Notes: a model not told the origin generated them from the sequence alone. Positions 54,301 to 58,965 are shown, counted from the first letter of the stretch. The stretch: 64,000 bases of DNA from Meghimatium bilineatum (GCA_034231615.1 CM067317.1:44400652-44464651), one strand, 5' to 3'. Made by a program: numbers and translations.

Positions 54301-54818
54301 CATAAGTCCAGGTGTCGCCTCAGTTACACAACTGAAAAGACTTGTCAGAAAGACTATGCATTGTCAAGAGCTACATTTAGCTCACAACTACAGAAATTAC
54401 CTCATCATCATTCTTTCTTTATGATCCATACAACAGCACCAGTTTTAATGTTGAAGCTAAATATTTGTTTTTGAATATATTTCCCGGTGCAGTAATTTCC
54501 TTTTGTATTGCTGTCCAGATATGTTTGCTCCTGTATGATATATATGTATGATTCTACCTGTATTATTTTAATTGTGTTCATTTATTCACATAATCTGTCT
54601 TTTTTTTCAATGCCTATTTAAAATTGTCAGCAGTGACATATCATTTAGAGTATTGATAATGAAATTTGGAAATCATAAATTTGTGAGTTTATTACTTACA
54701 ACTGTAATCAGACTTGACGTTATGTTTACAGTACACCTCAGCATCAGCTCAACACCAAGACGAACAATCGGGCAGTCATTACAGGCGCCCATATCAAACA
54801 TTTCGCCGTGATTATTAA
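22458..54818 (+). CDS. BicD: Bicaudal-D homologue, dynein cargo adaptor (12 spliced exons)
   Basis: Spliced gene: 22458-22673, 32025-32240, 34291-34416, 35815-36115, 38898-39022, 40929-41141, 43736-43936, 45445-45762, 47864-48034, 48746-48865, 50358-50807, 54732-54818. All introns are GT-AG and the exons join in one frame to about 847 codons, matching the usual BicD length of roughly 780-860. Visible: CC1 box with A35 A36 E37 Y38 G39 (the AAxxG contact to dynein light intermediate chain); near residues 150-186 a Spindly-motif-like stretch ending [12 protein letters not shown]; a central coiled coil with VMLDHAKGG; and residues 670-800, the C-terminal cargo-binding coiled coil ([40 protein letters not shown]). 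Family knowledge: BicD is a homodimeric cytoplasmic coiled-coil adaptor joining dynein-dynactin to Rab6 vesicles, nuclear pore RANBP2 or, in flies, Egalitarian-mRNA. Exons 1-11 are secure by homology; the last exon is less certain. Introns are 0.7-9.4 kb and rich in repeats. Confidence 0.93.
22674..23985. other. BicD intron 1, proximal part
   Basis: AT-rich; TAGGCCTA palindromes at 22739, 22756 and 23054; a family-B fragment at 23135-23235; repeat R3 at 23240-23625. No gene seen. Confidence 0.5.
23240..23625 (+). repeat. Interspersed repeat R3, copy 1
   Basis: Shares 'aacaaatctgacagaa', 'agctggcccagaag', 'ggactaaacatgcat'-like and 'caggtgtcacctcagttac' blocks with 53625-54400 in the same orientation. 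Function unknown. Confidence 0.6.
23990..25390. repeat. 21-bp minisatellite, about 66 copies, in BicD intron 1
   Basis: Unit taacatcctactgtacaacac with a frequent taacatc/tagcatc variant and occasional ctgtgacaac units. Because 21 is divisible by three, both strands stay open for about 335 codons (NILLYNT and MLVLYSR repeats). Not coding. An outlying piece is at 25595-25665. Confidence 0.96.
25391..26080. other. BicD intron 1, no gene
   Basis: A non-repetitive segment (25391-25590) interrupts the minisatellite; nothing recognised in the rest. Confidence 0.4.
26081..26364. repeat. Possible MITE with inverted ends
   Basis: Inverted 'ttcctgctaagac' (26096-26108) and 'gtcttagcaggaa' (26338-26350), each flanked outwards by ccacag/ctccacag. 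A poly-C run follows at 26366. Single copy. Confidence 0.4.
26845..26937 (+). repeat. Family-A SINE, partial (forward)
   Basis: 'ttctctgaactatattctgc', 'tgtcctactacaagagagat', 'ccagtgggagtttga': 3' half of family A, lacking the terminal tail. Confidence 0.6.
26959..27111 (-). mobile_element. Family-A SINE with 15-bp target duplication
   Basis: Direct repeats GGGGTATTCTGTTTC at 26944-26958 and 27112-27126 bracket the element. Same structure as the copy at 14895. Confidence 0.9.
27127..27300 (-). mobile_element. RNase H LINE 3' fragment
   Basis: Minus frame includes [20 protein letters not shown] then [13 protein letters not shown], matching the region after RNase H at 52050-52200 ([15 protein letters not shown]). 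Confidence 0.6.
27301..27438 (-). repeat. Family-A SINE, diverged (reverse)
   Basis: 'tctcttgtagcaggataacg', 'tttccaacagggtgtagtcc' and 'catttaatctgtacc' follow the order of family A. Confidence 0.55.
27645..28548. repeat. 34/36-bp minisatellite, about 25 copies, intron 1
   Basis: Unit 'tgtttgtttctccctctctg' plus 'tctatgctgctgccag', with a 2-bp (ct) length variant and gctgct/gttgct/gctact variants. The long overlapping + reading frames here are artefacts of the repeat. Confidence 0.96.
28605..29105 (+). mobile_element. LINE reverse transcriptase C-terminal fragment
   Basis: [50 protein letters not shown], then '[12 protein letters not shown]'. Stops interrupt it. Same tail class as 39460 and 47190 ('ccctgaggctgcaaggcaca'). 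Confidence 0.7.
29106..30045. other. BicD intron 1, no gene recognised
   Basis: A B-box-like gggttcaaatc occurs near 29980 but a tRNA-like A-box is not convincing. Confidence 0.4.
30050..31430 (-). mobile_element. LINE reverse transcriptase, largely open, in BicD intron 1 (antisense)
   Basis: Two long minus frames, 31334-30708 and 30684-30094, split by one stop. Motifs in order: [54 protein letters not shown] (catalytic Asp), [32 protein letters not shown] (active site FADD rather than YADD), [52 protein letters not shown]. No endonuclease. The least decayed RT in the window, but 5' truncated with a stop near 31420. Confidence 0.87.
31500..31718 (+). mobile_element. RNase H LINE fragment
   Basis: 'gggaaacactaggagagaaa', 'tacaaatatatgaccagacc' and 'gtacacaacatgtacagctt' match 2955-3090 of the LINE at 2268. 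Confidence 0.6.
31745..32020. repeat. Minisatellite abutting the exon 2 acceptor
   Basis: Copies of tgactcattcagtgatgatt followed by a T run and either cactgacc or attcccagac. The last T-run is the polypyrimidine tract of exon 2 (tttttttgtttag). Confidence 0.88.
32025..32240 (+). CDS. BicD: BicD exon 2 (CC1 coiled coil)
   Basis: 72 codons, acceptor tttgtttag and donor CAA|gtaagt, phase 0 at both ends. Encodes [14 protein letters not shown]... and ends [19 protein letters not shown], matching the CC1 region of BICD2 (SENERL is conserved). The acceptor's T-rich tract is the last unit of a minisatellite, and another minisatellite begins just after the donor. Confidence 0.92.
32290..34240. repeat. 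~45-bp minisatellite filling intron 2
   Basis: Units of 'ttgttaccaacactgactga', 'cattaagacaggctt' and 'gtaagtgggtctct'. The proximal part carries about 24 GTAAGT motifs. From about 33590 the units become 'ctgtaattgggctctgtgtt'. The minus-strand frame at 33544-34179 is a repeat artefact. Confidence 0.94.
34291..34416 (+). CDS. BicD: BicD exon 3 (Spindly-motif-like segment)
   Basis: 42 codons with acceptor atctgaacag, phase 0 at both ends. Encodes the block ending [13 protein letters not shown], one of the most conserved parts of BicD; in related adaptors this stretch contacts the dynactin pointed end. The donor is CAG|gtttgt, with T rather than A at +3. Confidence 0.93.
34417..35585. other. 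BicD intron 3, proximal part
   Basis: Short cattta(t)tcattta repeats at 34440-34530; otherwise AT-rich with no gene. Confidence 0.45.
35590..35812. repeat. ~55-bp tandem repeat before exon 4
   Basis: Units of 'ctctcttactgcagtaaggc', 'atagtgtccagtacatttca' and 'tatattgacca'; an outlying unit lies near 34690. Each unit has an acceptor-like ctctcttactgcag. The last partial unit leads into the true acceptor gacacag. Confidence 0.85.
35815..36115 (+). CDS. BicD: BicD exon 4
   Basis: 301 bp, acceptor gacacag, donor CCCG|gtaagc, ending in phase 1. Begins [17 protein letters not shown], equal to the BICD2 block VSVLRQNQVEFE, and continues [15 protein letters not shown]. The 3' end with its donor is copied in tandem into the intron (see 36060-36270). 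Confidence 0.93.
36060..36270 (+). repeat. Exon 4 3' end plus donor, three tandem copies (~76 bp)
   Basis: Unit 1 is coding (cttcagtggtctcagcgaag, aaccatcatgatcccg|gtaag). Unit 2 has 'catccatcatgatttcagta' with GTAAGC at 36192. Unit 3 has 'gttttcagtgaaggtctgtc'. Reading through the real donor meets TAG at 36154-36156. Confidence 0.8.
36726..36872 (-). mobile_element. Family-A SINE in intron 4, 12-bp target duplication
   Basis: ATCAGATTGTTC at 36714-36725 and 36873-36884 flanks the element, which contains 'agcaggaccattgtcctact' and 'catccgtcttcggcgg'. Confidence 0.9.
36985..37960 (-). pseudogene. Tc1-like transposase remnant in intron 4
   Basis: The minus frame ending at 37539 gives a Tc1-type helix-turn-helix region ([40 protein letters not shown]). 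Further 3' the catalytic part is recognisable across frameshifts: [20 protein letters not shown] and a RRVE..F..F..T..L..AVFT block. Terminal inverted repeats are not clear. Inactive. Confidence 0.72.
38300..38735 (-). mobile_element. LINE reverse transcriptase fragment in intron 4 (antisense)
   Basis: Minus strand reads [20 protein letters not shown] (the YADD region, degraded), [56 protein letters not shown]. Related to 62160-62430. Confidence 0.68.
38795..38868 (+). repeat. Family-A SINE fragment just before exon 5
   Basis: 'acaactgttctacaataaga', 'gagatctagtgggagtttaa': 3' part of family A, ending about 30 bp before the exon 5 acceptor. Confidence 0.5.
38898..39022 (+). CDS. BicD: BicD exon 5
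   Basis: 125 bp, acceptor atgtttcag, donor CAG|gtaact. It completes the split Asp codon from exon 4 and ends in phase 0. Encodes [20 protein letters not shown] and ends VDDILSEIQ, the low-complexity linker that precedes the second coiled coil in BicD (family SDLLSEL). Confidence 0.88.
39288..39376. repeat. (AT)n microsatellite in intron 5
   Basis: Uninterrupted alternation of t and a for about 88 bp. Confidence 0.98.
39460..39790 (+). mobile_element. LINE 3' fragment in intron 5
   Basis: Reads '[20 protein letters not shown]' and the 'gaagatgggcagctt' region; matches the tail at 47400-47560 ([19 protein letters not shown]). Confidence 0.6.
39795..40180 (+). repeat. Family-B element split by a hAT MITE
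   Basis: Outer parts carry 'tgcatatattgcagcc', 'cattctccagaatgcatcct' and a 'cacagaagaag' tail. Interrupted at 39814-40011. Confidence 0.6.
39814..40011. mobile_element. 198-bp hAT MITE with perfect 8-bp target duplication
   Basis: Flanked by CCATAGAG at 39806-39813 and 40012-40019. Ends are CAGGGATATTCAATTAT and, inverted, CATTGCTATTCAAATGG. The interior has 'gtggcccgcgggccgcc', common in hAT elements. Confidence 0.85.
40255..40925. repeat. Tandem repeat before exon 6
   Basis: Many copies of 'aacatggctcttgactgatt' with 'gattgtctgtaaag' or 'gtaagttgtaa' linkers. A larger unit ('tatatgatgctgttatgaca' to 'atttacaacttttgttgtaa') occurs in whole or part three times. The last copy ends 8 bp before the exon 6 acceptor. 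Confidence 0.92.
40929..41141 (+). CDS. BicD: BicD exon 6 (CC2)
   Basis: 71 codons, acceptor aattctag, donor CAG|gtttgt. Encodes [21 protein letters not shown]... and ends [10 protein letters not shown]; heptad-rich, equivalent to BICD2 IQKLKQQLMQMEREKAGLL. Both flanks are minisatellite, and the exon's own last ~26 bp are the first unit of the downstream array. Confidence 0.9.
41115..41590 (+). repeat. Exon 6 3' end plus donor, seven tandem copies (~71 bp)
   Basis: Unit 1 is coding sequence plus donor (cttctacctaatgacttgca|g|gtttgt). Units 2-7 keep 'cacttctg..taatgacttg', a donor-position motif (gcaagtttgt, gtacgtttgt or gtaagtttgt), 'cataatatccttgttt' and 'gtcatattcccatgaaaga'. Units 5 and 6 carry GTAAGTTTG at 41421 and 41493. 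Read-through stops at 41217-41219. Confidence 0.9.
41591..42790. other. BicD intron 6 interior
   Basis: No gene. A reverse fragment of repeat R2 at about 42455-42560 ('gtttcccataagtgcacagc'), and short TA-rich stretches at 42617-42665. Confidence 0.5.
42455..42560 (-). repeat. Interspersed repeat R2 fragment
   Basis: 'atgagttatgaaccagcgtc' and 'gtttcccataagtgcacagc' are the reverse complement of the R2 end at 6550-6645. Confidence 0.6.
42794..43674. mobile_element. piggyBac-like element, copy 1 (BicD intron 6)
   Basis: TTAA at both ends (42794-42797, 43671-43674) followed by inverted termini TTAACCTTTA[C/G]GAC. 881 bp, no transposase; a short shared frame ([20 protein letters not shown]) is present in both copies but has no recognised function. 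Its TTAA target and CC-starting termini are typical of piggyBac. The inverted second copy is at 55980-56895. Confidence 0.82.
43736..43936 (+). CDS. BicD: BicD exon 7 (CC2)
   Basis: 67 codons, acceptor tttggacag, donor AAG|gtaaat, phase 0. Encodes [20 protein letters not shown] and then a coiled coil ([20 protein letters not shown]). It begins only 62 bp after the end of a piggyBac-like element. Confidence 0.87.
43890..44545 (+). repeat. ~30-bp repeats resembling the exon 7 end plus donor
   Basis: Two clusters (44070-44150 and 44420-44545) of 'tcgcattgattgggtaattt' and 'tcatttatag'-like units resemble the exon 7 border CCAAGCATTGACAAG|gtaaattttcatt. The clusters are separated by a non-repeat insert (44150-44420). 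Confidence 0.5.
44150..44420. repeat. Possible MITE inside the intron 7 array
   Basis: Begins 'accgtatatactcgctctaa', a terminus style seen in many invertebrate MITEs, and interrupts the 30-bp array. The other end and a target duplication are not clear. Confidence 0.25.
44610..44945. repeat. ~33-bp minisatellite in intron 7
   Basis: Units of 'gtgagggtaactgtgtgtca' plus 'gataatgaaagga'; later units degenerate to 'gtgaggacaactgtgagtca'. Confidence 0.9.
44985..45382. repeat. ~24-bp minisatellite in intron 7, upstream of exon 8
   Basis: Units of 'tattccatatataaacaagt' plus gtcat, ending about 60 bp before the exon 8 acceptor. Confidence 0.9.
45445..45762 (+). CDS. BicD: BicD exon 8
   Basis: 106 codons, acceptor gattttcag, donor AAG|gtttgc. 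Contains [20 protein letters not shown] followed by [13 protein letters not shown], matching the family block ELVTFSEELANLYHHVC..TPNRVMLD. A Pro/Ser-rich linker follows. Confidence 0.93.
45763..46880. other. BicD intron 8, proximal part
   Basis: AT-rich; (TA)/(CA) microsatellite near 46125-46180. A 'tgtgaacggatgc' segment near 46430 and 'catgtgaacatta' near 46550 may be inverted MITE remnants, unproven. No gene. Confidence 0.4.
46885..47190 (+). repeat. Tandem duplications inside a LINE frame (45-bp unit)
   Basis: The LINE motif [16 protein letters not shown] is followed by four or five copies of [16 protein letters not shown], some shortened by 15 bp (lacking STINT). The frame stays open across the array and the LINE continues after it. 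Confidence 0.82.
47190..47705 (+). mobile_element. LINE 3' end in intron 8
   Basis: [24 protein letters not shown] frame, '[19 protein letters not shown]', '[19 protein letters not shown]', then a tail with 'ctacccctgatgttgccagg' and 'cataaagggg'. Continues from 46885. Frameshifted. Confidence 0.7.
47864..48034 (+). CDS. BicD: BicD exon 9
   Basis: 57 codons, acceptor gatattctag, donor CAG|gtaggg. Low-complexity linker ([19 protein letters not shown]) ending [10 protein letters not shown], which leads into the C-terminal coiled coil as in other BicD proteins (IIRDQIKHL). Confidence 0.9.
48255..48400 (-). repeat. Family-B element fragment in intron 9
   Basis: 'ctcctatatgggatgggaca', 'cacctcttatgacatgcatg' and 'tattctttgctctccttttg' are reverse of family B's 5' half. 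Confidence 0.6.
48440..48650. repeat. ~22-bp tandem repeat in intron 9
   Basis: Units like 'cccagtcagtgagtgtctgt', irregular. Ends about 95 bp before exon 10. Confidence 0.8.
48746..48865 (+). CDS. BicD: BicD exon 10
   Basis: 40 codons, acceptor ttttcag, donor CAG|gtacta. Encodes [17 protein letters not shown], conserved in BicD, then an acidic run ([16 protein letters not shown]). Its last bases and donor recur in the intron-10 array. Confidence 0.9.
48830..49340 (+). repeat. ~65-bp tandem array derived from the exon 10 end and donor
   Basis: The exon end gatgatgatcgacaagaattg...gagcag|gtactagttatag aligns with intron units such as 'gatgttgaccagcagaaact' plus 'gcaagtttagtag' and with the unit at about 49245 containing 'agcaggagcaggtattattt'. 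Other unit parts are 'gggatgaagtgggaagactg'. A poly-G run lies at 48882-48894. Confidence 0.7.
49655..49865 (+). mobile_element. LINE 3' fragment in intron 10
   Basis: 'aaagagacataacagcatag' and [19 protein letters not shown] parallel 51345-51570. Confidence 0.55.
50055..50225 (+). mobile_element. RNase H LINE C-terminal knuckle fragment in intron 10
   Basis: Frame [20 protein letters not shown] then [11 protein letters not shown]: the CxCG..EH..C ending seen at 9980 and 6840. Followed by three 'aacaaattgaatatta' repeats to 50280. Confidence 0.65.
50358..50807 (+). CDS. BicD: BicD exon 11 (C-terminal cargo-binding domain)
   Basis: 150 codons, acceptor cttctgaag, donor AAG|gtgggt, phase 0. 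The most conserved part of the protein: [54 protein letters not shown] and [20 protein letters not shown]. In characterised family members this trimerising or dimerising coiled coil binds Rab6-GTP, RANBP2 and Egalitarian and autoinhibits the N-terminus. Reading through the donor would add ten residues ([10 protein letters not shown]) and stop. Confidence 0.96.
50965..51105 (-). repeat. Family-A SINE (reverse, diverged) in intron 11
   Basis: 'gtatctctcttatgagtaga', 'caatggtcctaatagatatc', 'cgttgtgttgccacttcatt'. Target duplication not visible. Confidence 0.65.
51345..51572 (+). mobile_element. LINE reverse transcriptase C-terminal fragment
   Basis: [40 protein letters not shown] and [12 protein letters not shown] across a frameshift. 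Confidence 0.65.
51578..51830. repeat. Fold-back (long inverted repeat) element in intron 11
   Basis: Left arm (agtttacacc..., ccaatagaagacctgtgagc, tgatttctattattttcatg, catttcattggtag) is matched in reverse complement by the right arm (ccaatagaagatctacaagc, agatttcgattattgtcatg, ttttcgttggta). Arms of about 100-120 bp around a 20-bp loop. Confidence 0.65.
52045..52500 (-). mobile_element. RNase H LINE fragment in intron 11
   Basis: Minus strand: [19 protein letters not shown] (the final RNase H block, with His replaced) then [20 protein letters not shown]. Same order as 27127-27300. Confidence 0.7.
52525..52686 (-). mobile_element. Family-A SINE, 8-bp target duplication
   Basis: TTGGTCCT at 52517-52524 and 52687-52694 flanks the element ('cttcttcttcaacattcatt', 'ggatctctcttgtagcagga'). 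Confidence 0.85.
52740..53020. repeat. Interspersed repeat R2, uninterrupted copy
   Basis: 'caccaggaagtagggtgcca', 'gggttcatgctctgggatga', 'tgttcataactgagc' match 6255-6648 without the SINE, confirming that insertion. Confidence 0.65.
53207..53400 (+). repeat. tRNA-derived SINE in intron 11
   Basis: A-box region tagtgcagtggttagcacac from 53216, B-box GGGTTCATTCC at 53259-53269, then 'cgcgtcgacccggcattaat' and 'tgggtgctgaattcatctgg', aligning with the central segment of the SINE at 5561. Confidence 0.75.
53625..54400 (+). repeat. Interspersed repeat R3, copy 2, with an insertion
   Basis: Matches 23240-23625 in order, interrupted around 54040-54290 by sequence with a Penelope-like terminal stem-loop (minus strand: cttgaaaaaggttcaatttg then agccgatacgtgg). 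Confidence 0.6.
54732..54818 (+). CDS. BicD: BicD candidate terminal exon 12
   Basis: 28 codons plus TAA after the acceptor tatgtttacag. It continues phase 0 from exon 11 and gives a polar, arginine-rich tail ending [11 protein letters not shown]. The tail is not conserved enough to prove by eye; the frame, acceptor and Arg-rich character support it. An ATTAAA signal lies at 55188-55193. The alternative end is the exon at 58493. Confidence 0.55.
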   Translation, partial: YTSASAQHQDEQSGSHYRRPYQTFRRDY

Positions 54819-55610
54819 ATTAGTCTCATGCCGGTAGGAGTGGTAAGTTCAGGAATGGAACGCTAGAATGACCCGCTGTTTTTTCTTAAAAAAATAACAC
54901 ATTTTAATTGGTTTTTTTTAAATCTACTAACCGGGCATACTAAAACCCACTATAGAACACCGCCGCATCCAATTCTCCTGCATCTTCTGTATCTCATTCC
55001 ACTTCCAGTATATACTCCACATTGGTGGTGGGCAATACAATAACACTACACTATATATAATCATTTCTATCTTCGAAGAAATTCATGTCTAAATGATTGT
55101 TAACTTTTTAATAATAATTGTATTGTTAATTTTAATTGTGATGTTTATATTTAGTGTTCAATTTTAACATTCTGGTTAATAGTAATAATTAAATATTATG
55201 TCTAAGTCCATCGTTTTAGTTTGCAATTTTGGATGTCATTAAGATAGCGACGCCTTCTGAATGATGGTCGTCAGCCTTACCAGAGTATATTAATAAGTAC
55301 TAGTATTTTGTATTTCTGATGCATCCGAAATCTGTGTCCTTTAGTCAGCCTTGTTTATTGGGCGATGGTTATGCTTTAATCAAACTCTGTTGCATGTTTT
55401 AGTCAATGCCTGAAGAGGGATTATTTATTCTTGTATTGAATTGTTTTGTTTTTGTAGTGAGTGAAGGAATTGATATAGTTTTCTGCTGTGCTAGAGATGG
55501 TCTTGTGGAAATGAGAGATGTTAGCATGTTACAGTCAGGTTCTTGCCCAAGCATGTTTGTCACTAGACTGCAGATACCTACAATGTAAGAATACTTTGGG
55601 TATTGGTCTT
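54819..55610. other. BicD 3' flank / possible 3' UTR
   Basis: AT-rich, ATTAAA at 55188-55193. No other gene recognised. Confidence 0.4.
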
Positions 55611-55614
55611 GAAG

Positions 55615-55882
55615 CATGAGAATCTTTTTCATTGATTCTCAAATTCCTACAAATTAACAGGATGTAGTCTGGAGAACGAAATGCGTTGTGTAATGGTTTA
55701 CAGATTGGCTATGATAATCTGCATCTTTTGGTCTGACACATCCGACTTCATCATGGCTTCTGGGTTAATTTGACACTCTATTGTCAAAGTAACCCAGAAC
55801 ACTCTCAACCTCTTTAGTTGCCTCCTAGGACATGCATGGCAGGTAACAGAATCACCATTCTTTGCTCCCATTAATCAATCAC
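55615..55882 (-). repeat. Family-B element (reverse)
   Basis: 'aggatgtagtctggagaacg', 'ggtttacagattggctatga', 'cttttggtctgacacatccg', 'acatgcatggcaggtaacag'. Near full length. Confidence 0.7.
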
Positions 55883-55979
55883 TGGATGTCATGGATTACA
55901 TGGGTTAAAAAGGTGATAGGTGAGGTTTCCACAGTTTTGACTTAGCAAAAGGAGTAGAATGTCGTCCAATTGATGATTC

Positions 55980-56895
55980 TTAACATTTAGGACCCTGAAT
56001 TAAAAATTAAGAAACATCCCTTGGGGCCTGAATTCTTTTTTGGAAAATTTGCGTTATTGATGGTGGGTGTTTTGAAAACACGATAGCTTTTTTGTTTTAA
56101 AAGATATCAAAATAATGTTTGCACATCTAAATAAAGGATTGAATAGTGAATATAATCATGTTTTTGTTGTTGTTGTATGTGTGATATGACAGTTGTGAGC
56201 AAGTTGTGAAGTTGAAAATTCGGGGAAAAAATCTCACAACGCCATTTTCAAAATCGCAAATATATCTTCTTGACGATCCTAATACATGAGCAATGTGTGG
56301 CAACATTGATAAAATCCTCATAAATACCTATACTTATTGTATATGTATTGTTTTATATCCAAACTAATATAATATGAACTAATAAAACGTGAAGAAATCA
56401 CATATAATGTCCATCACTAGGTCTATGCCGACACGCAACGTAATTATTGTCCATGCACACATGTGGCACCCCTGATACATATTATTTTTGTGTTTTTGAA
56501 TGAATACACACACATTCTTATCAAATAACAACATATTAAACACAAAAAACAATAATTAAAACATGTAGTTACGATCACTTAGCCATGCCGCGCGGTACTC
56601 AAATTGATAGTAAAATAAGGATTACAAAATGGCCAACGTCACTCTAGAAATTCGTTGACAAAACCAGCCGACTTTCTCTCTTCTTGCATTCGTAATGAGT
56701 AAAGGAATGTGACCTTTAAACTGTGATGTATTCCTAGCTTCGTTTGGCGGGTTTTATACGTCACGGGATCATTACTTCATGGAGTTCCGTACTCGGGAAT
56801 CAGGTGATGTCGGTATGTAGCGGGATTGCGCCCGCAGGCACAATGAAATCGTGCTCATGGGCGCAATATTGCGACAGCAGAGTCGTAAAGGTTAA
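55980..56895. mobile_element. piggyBac-like element, copy 2 (inverted)
   Basis: TTAA at 55980-55983 and 56892-56895; termini TTAACATTTAGGAC and, inverted, TTAACCTTTACGAC. Collinear with the reverse complement of 42794-43674 over its whole length and nearly identical in most blocks. Confidence 0.82.
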
Positions 56896-57049
56896 TTTGA
56901 AACAGATTATTAAGGACATTCCCATAAGTTTCAGCAACCATTCAAGCATATGCAGACCCCCCAAAGTCCCCAGTCAAATTTTATGTGATCTTTATATCTT
57001 CCAGTGAACACTTTCTCTCCTAAGCTGCCATTGAGGGAATTCATTTCTT

Positions 57050-57199
57050 TTAGCATTCATTCTGATACTCTTGTTGATTTCTCATGTTGGAGGACAATTG
57101 TTTTACTACATTTCCATCAGGAAGTAGCCCAGAAAATGGAGATGAGTCGTGTCACAATTTTATTTGCACGAATGATCTAGCACATCTCTCTTTGGTGGT
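57050..57199 (-). repeat. Family-A SINE (reverse, diverged)
   Basis: 'tagcattcattctgatactc', 'ggaggacaattgttttacta', 'gtgtcacaattttatttgca'. Partial flanking repeat gaatt. Confidence 0.6.
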
Positions 57200-57224
57200 G
57201 AATTTAGTATTAAACATGACACTT

Positions 57225-57465
57225 CTGTGTACATTCTCAAGCTTATGCTGATTAGCAGGATGTACTCAAGAATAGAACTCATTGTACCATGGTTTACAGT
57301 TTGGCTGCAATAATTGCACCTTTTGGGGTCACTGGTCAATGAAATGGGACAGCCAATCCCACCCTCAAAACCTCAATTGCCTTTTATGACATGTGTCGCG
57401 TAATGGTGTTGTTATTTTGTTCTCCCCTTTTGGGTTCAGCAAGACACAGGCAAGTATATAAATTT
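57225..57465 (-). repeat. Family-B element (reverse)
   Basis: 'tgctgattagcaggatgtac', 'ccatggtttacagtttggct', 'tgggacagccaatcccaccc', 'gttctccccttttgggttca'. Confidence 0.65.
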
Positions 57466-57599
57466 AGCTGATCCAGGTAAGATGTGGCTGGCATAGATAA
57501 TACAATGTTACTAGGTCGCTCTGTTATTGAATTATAACATGACCAACAGAAGAGATGCTACATATTCTATCAGATGGTCTGTGACAGACTTTGGCAATG

Positions 57600-58078
57600 A
57601 TGTACTATTTCTGACAAGAGCAGATGCACTCTCAATCATTCTGACATGAGATGTACTAATGTACTTTGATAATCATTTGATAACAGTATAAGATATACTA
57701 GTGTACTTTGATAATCATTCTAACATGATATGTACTAGTGTAATTTGATAATCATTCTAACATGAGATATACTAGTGTACTTTGATAATCATTCTAACAT
57801 GAGATATACTAGTGTACTTTAATAATCATTCTAACATGAGATATACTAGTGTACTTTGATAATCATTCTAACATGAGATATACTAGTGTACTTTGATAAT
57901 CATTTTAACATGAGATATACTAGTGTACTTTGATAATCATTCTAACATGAGATATACTAGTGTACTTTGATAATCATTTTAACATGAGATATACTAGTGT
58001 ACTTTGATAATCATTCTAACATGAGATATACTAATGTACTTGACATGAGATGTACTAGTGTACTTTGATAAATGCAGG
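57600..58078. repeat. 37-bp minisatellite (proximal block)
   Basis: Units of 'tttgataatcattctaacat' plus 'gagatatactagtgtac', about 11 copies; further copies at 58325-58435 after an insertion. Confidence 0.93.
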
Positions 58079-58081
58079 AAA

Positions 58082-58325
58082 AATGTAACTTAGTTTTGCT
58101 AACACTAAATAACACACACAAGTCAACGTTTCGACCAAAAGGCCTTTGGCAAGACAGACAGTAAACTTAAAACATATAATAGAAAGCGACCAGTAATAAT
58201 ATCAACGGTCACATAGGTATGGGTAGTCTGGATTGACCGGAAGAGGTGAAAAGACACCGGACAAGGAAAATACAAAAATGACAACAAACATGTGACACGA
58301 AACAAACAAAAACTAAAAACAAGAG
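58082..58325 (-). repeat. Penelope-like terminal fragment inside the minisatellite
   Basis: The minus strand carries cttgccaaaggccttttggt then cgaaacgttgact. Homologous to 9669-9790. It splits the 37-bp array. Confidence 0.45.
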
Positions 58326-58435
58326 ATGCATTAGTGTACTTTTATAATCAAACAACATGAGATGTACTAGTGTACTTTGATAATAATTCTAACAACATAA
58401 GATGTGCTAGTGTACTCTGATAATCTTGCATATTA
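58325..58435. repeat. 37-bp minisatellite (distal block)
   Basis: Three diverged units with 'gagatgtactagtgtacttt'. Confidence 0.8.
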
Positions 58436-58492
58436 TAAGTTGCACTAACATGCATGTTTTTTTTCCCACTCCTCTTTTTCACTGATCTCCAG

Positions 58493-58660
58493 GGAATCAA
58501 CAGTAAGAGTAAACTGTGTCTACCATCAGGTCTAGAGCACTTTCTCAATACGTTCTGTGTGTCGCATGACTGGTTTATGTTTTCAGTTGAACTCCATGCT
58601 TACTTTGAACATGTCCCTATAGAGAAAGAATTACATTCCCTTCCCACAAGTGTTTCTTGA
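58493..58660 (+). CDS. Possible alternative terminal exon of BicD
   Basis: A strong acceptor (long T/C tract, then actgatctccag) opens 55 codons and a TGA, in the same phase 0 left by exon 11. The peptide begins GINSKSKLCLPSGLEHFL. Vertebrate BICD2 is known to have alternative C-termini, so an alternative last exon is plausible, but no homology is recognised. It could be an exon of another transcript or chance. Confidence 0.28.
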   Translation, partial: GINSKSKLCLPSGLEHFLNTFCVSHDWFMFSVELHAYFEHVPIEKELHSLPTSVS

Positions 58661-58769
58661 CATGGTTCCCTTCCTTGTTAGTACCTTAGATTGGGGTTGG
58701 TCAGTTGTTGCCTGTCTGTGTCACCAATATATTACTGTTACTTTAGTGAAGGTTGTCTGTTACAGGGAT

Positions 58770-58965
58770 ATTATAAATGTGATTGTATGTAGGATTGGAC
58801 AAGTGATTGATTGTATGTAAGGCTGGACAAGTGATTGATTGTATATAGGATTGGACAAGTGATTGATTGTATGTAGGGCTGGATAAGTAATTGATTTATG
58901 TACAGGCGGGACAAATTATTGTATGTAGGGCCAGACAAGTTGTTAATTGTGTGATAAATTTAATA
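58770..58965. repeat. ~32-bp repeat
   Basis: 'gattgtatgtaggattggac' and 'aagtgattgatt' units. Related units reappear at 60420-60545 beyond the LINE block. Confidence 0.8.
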
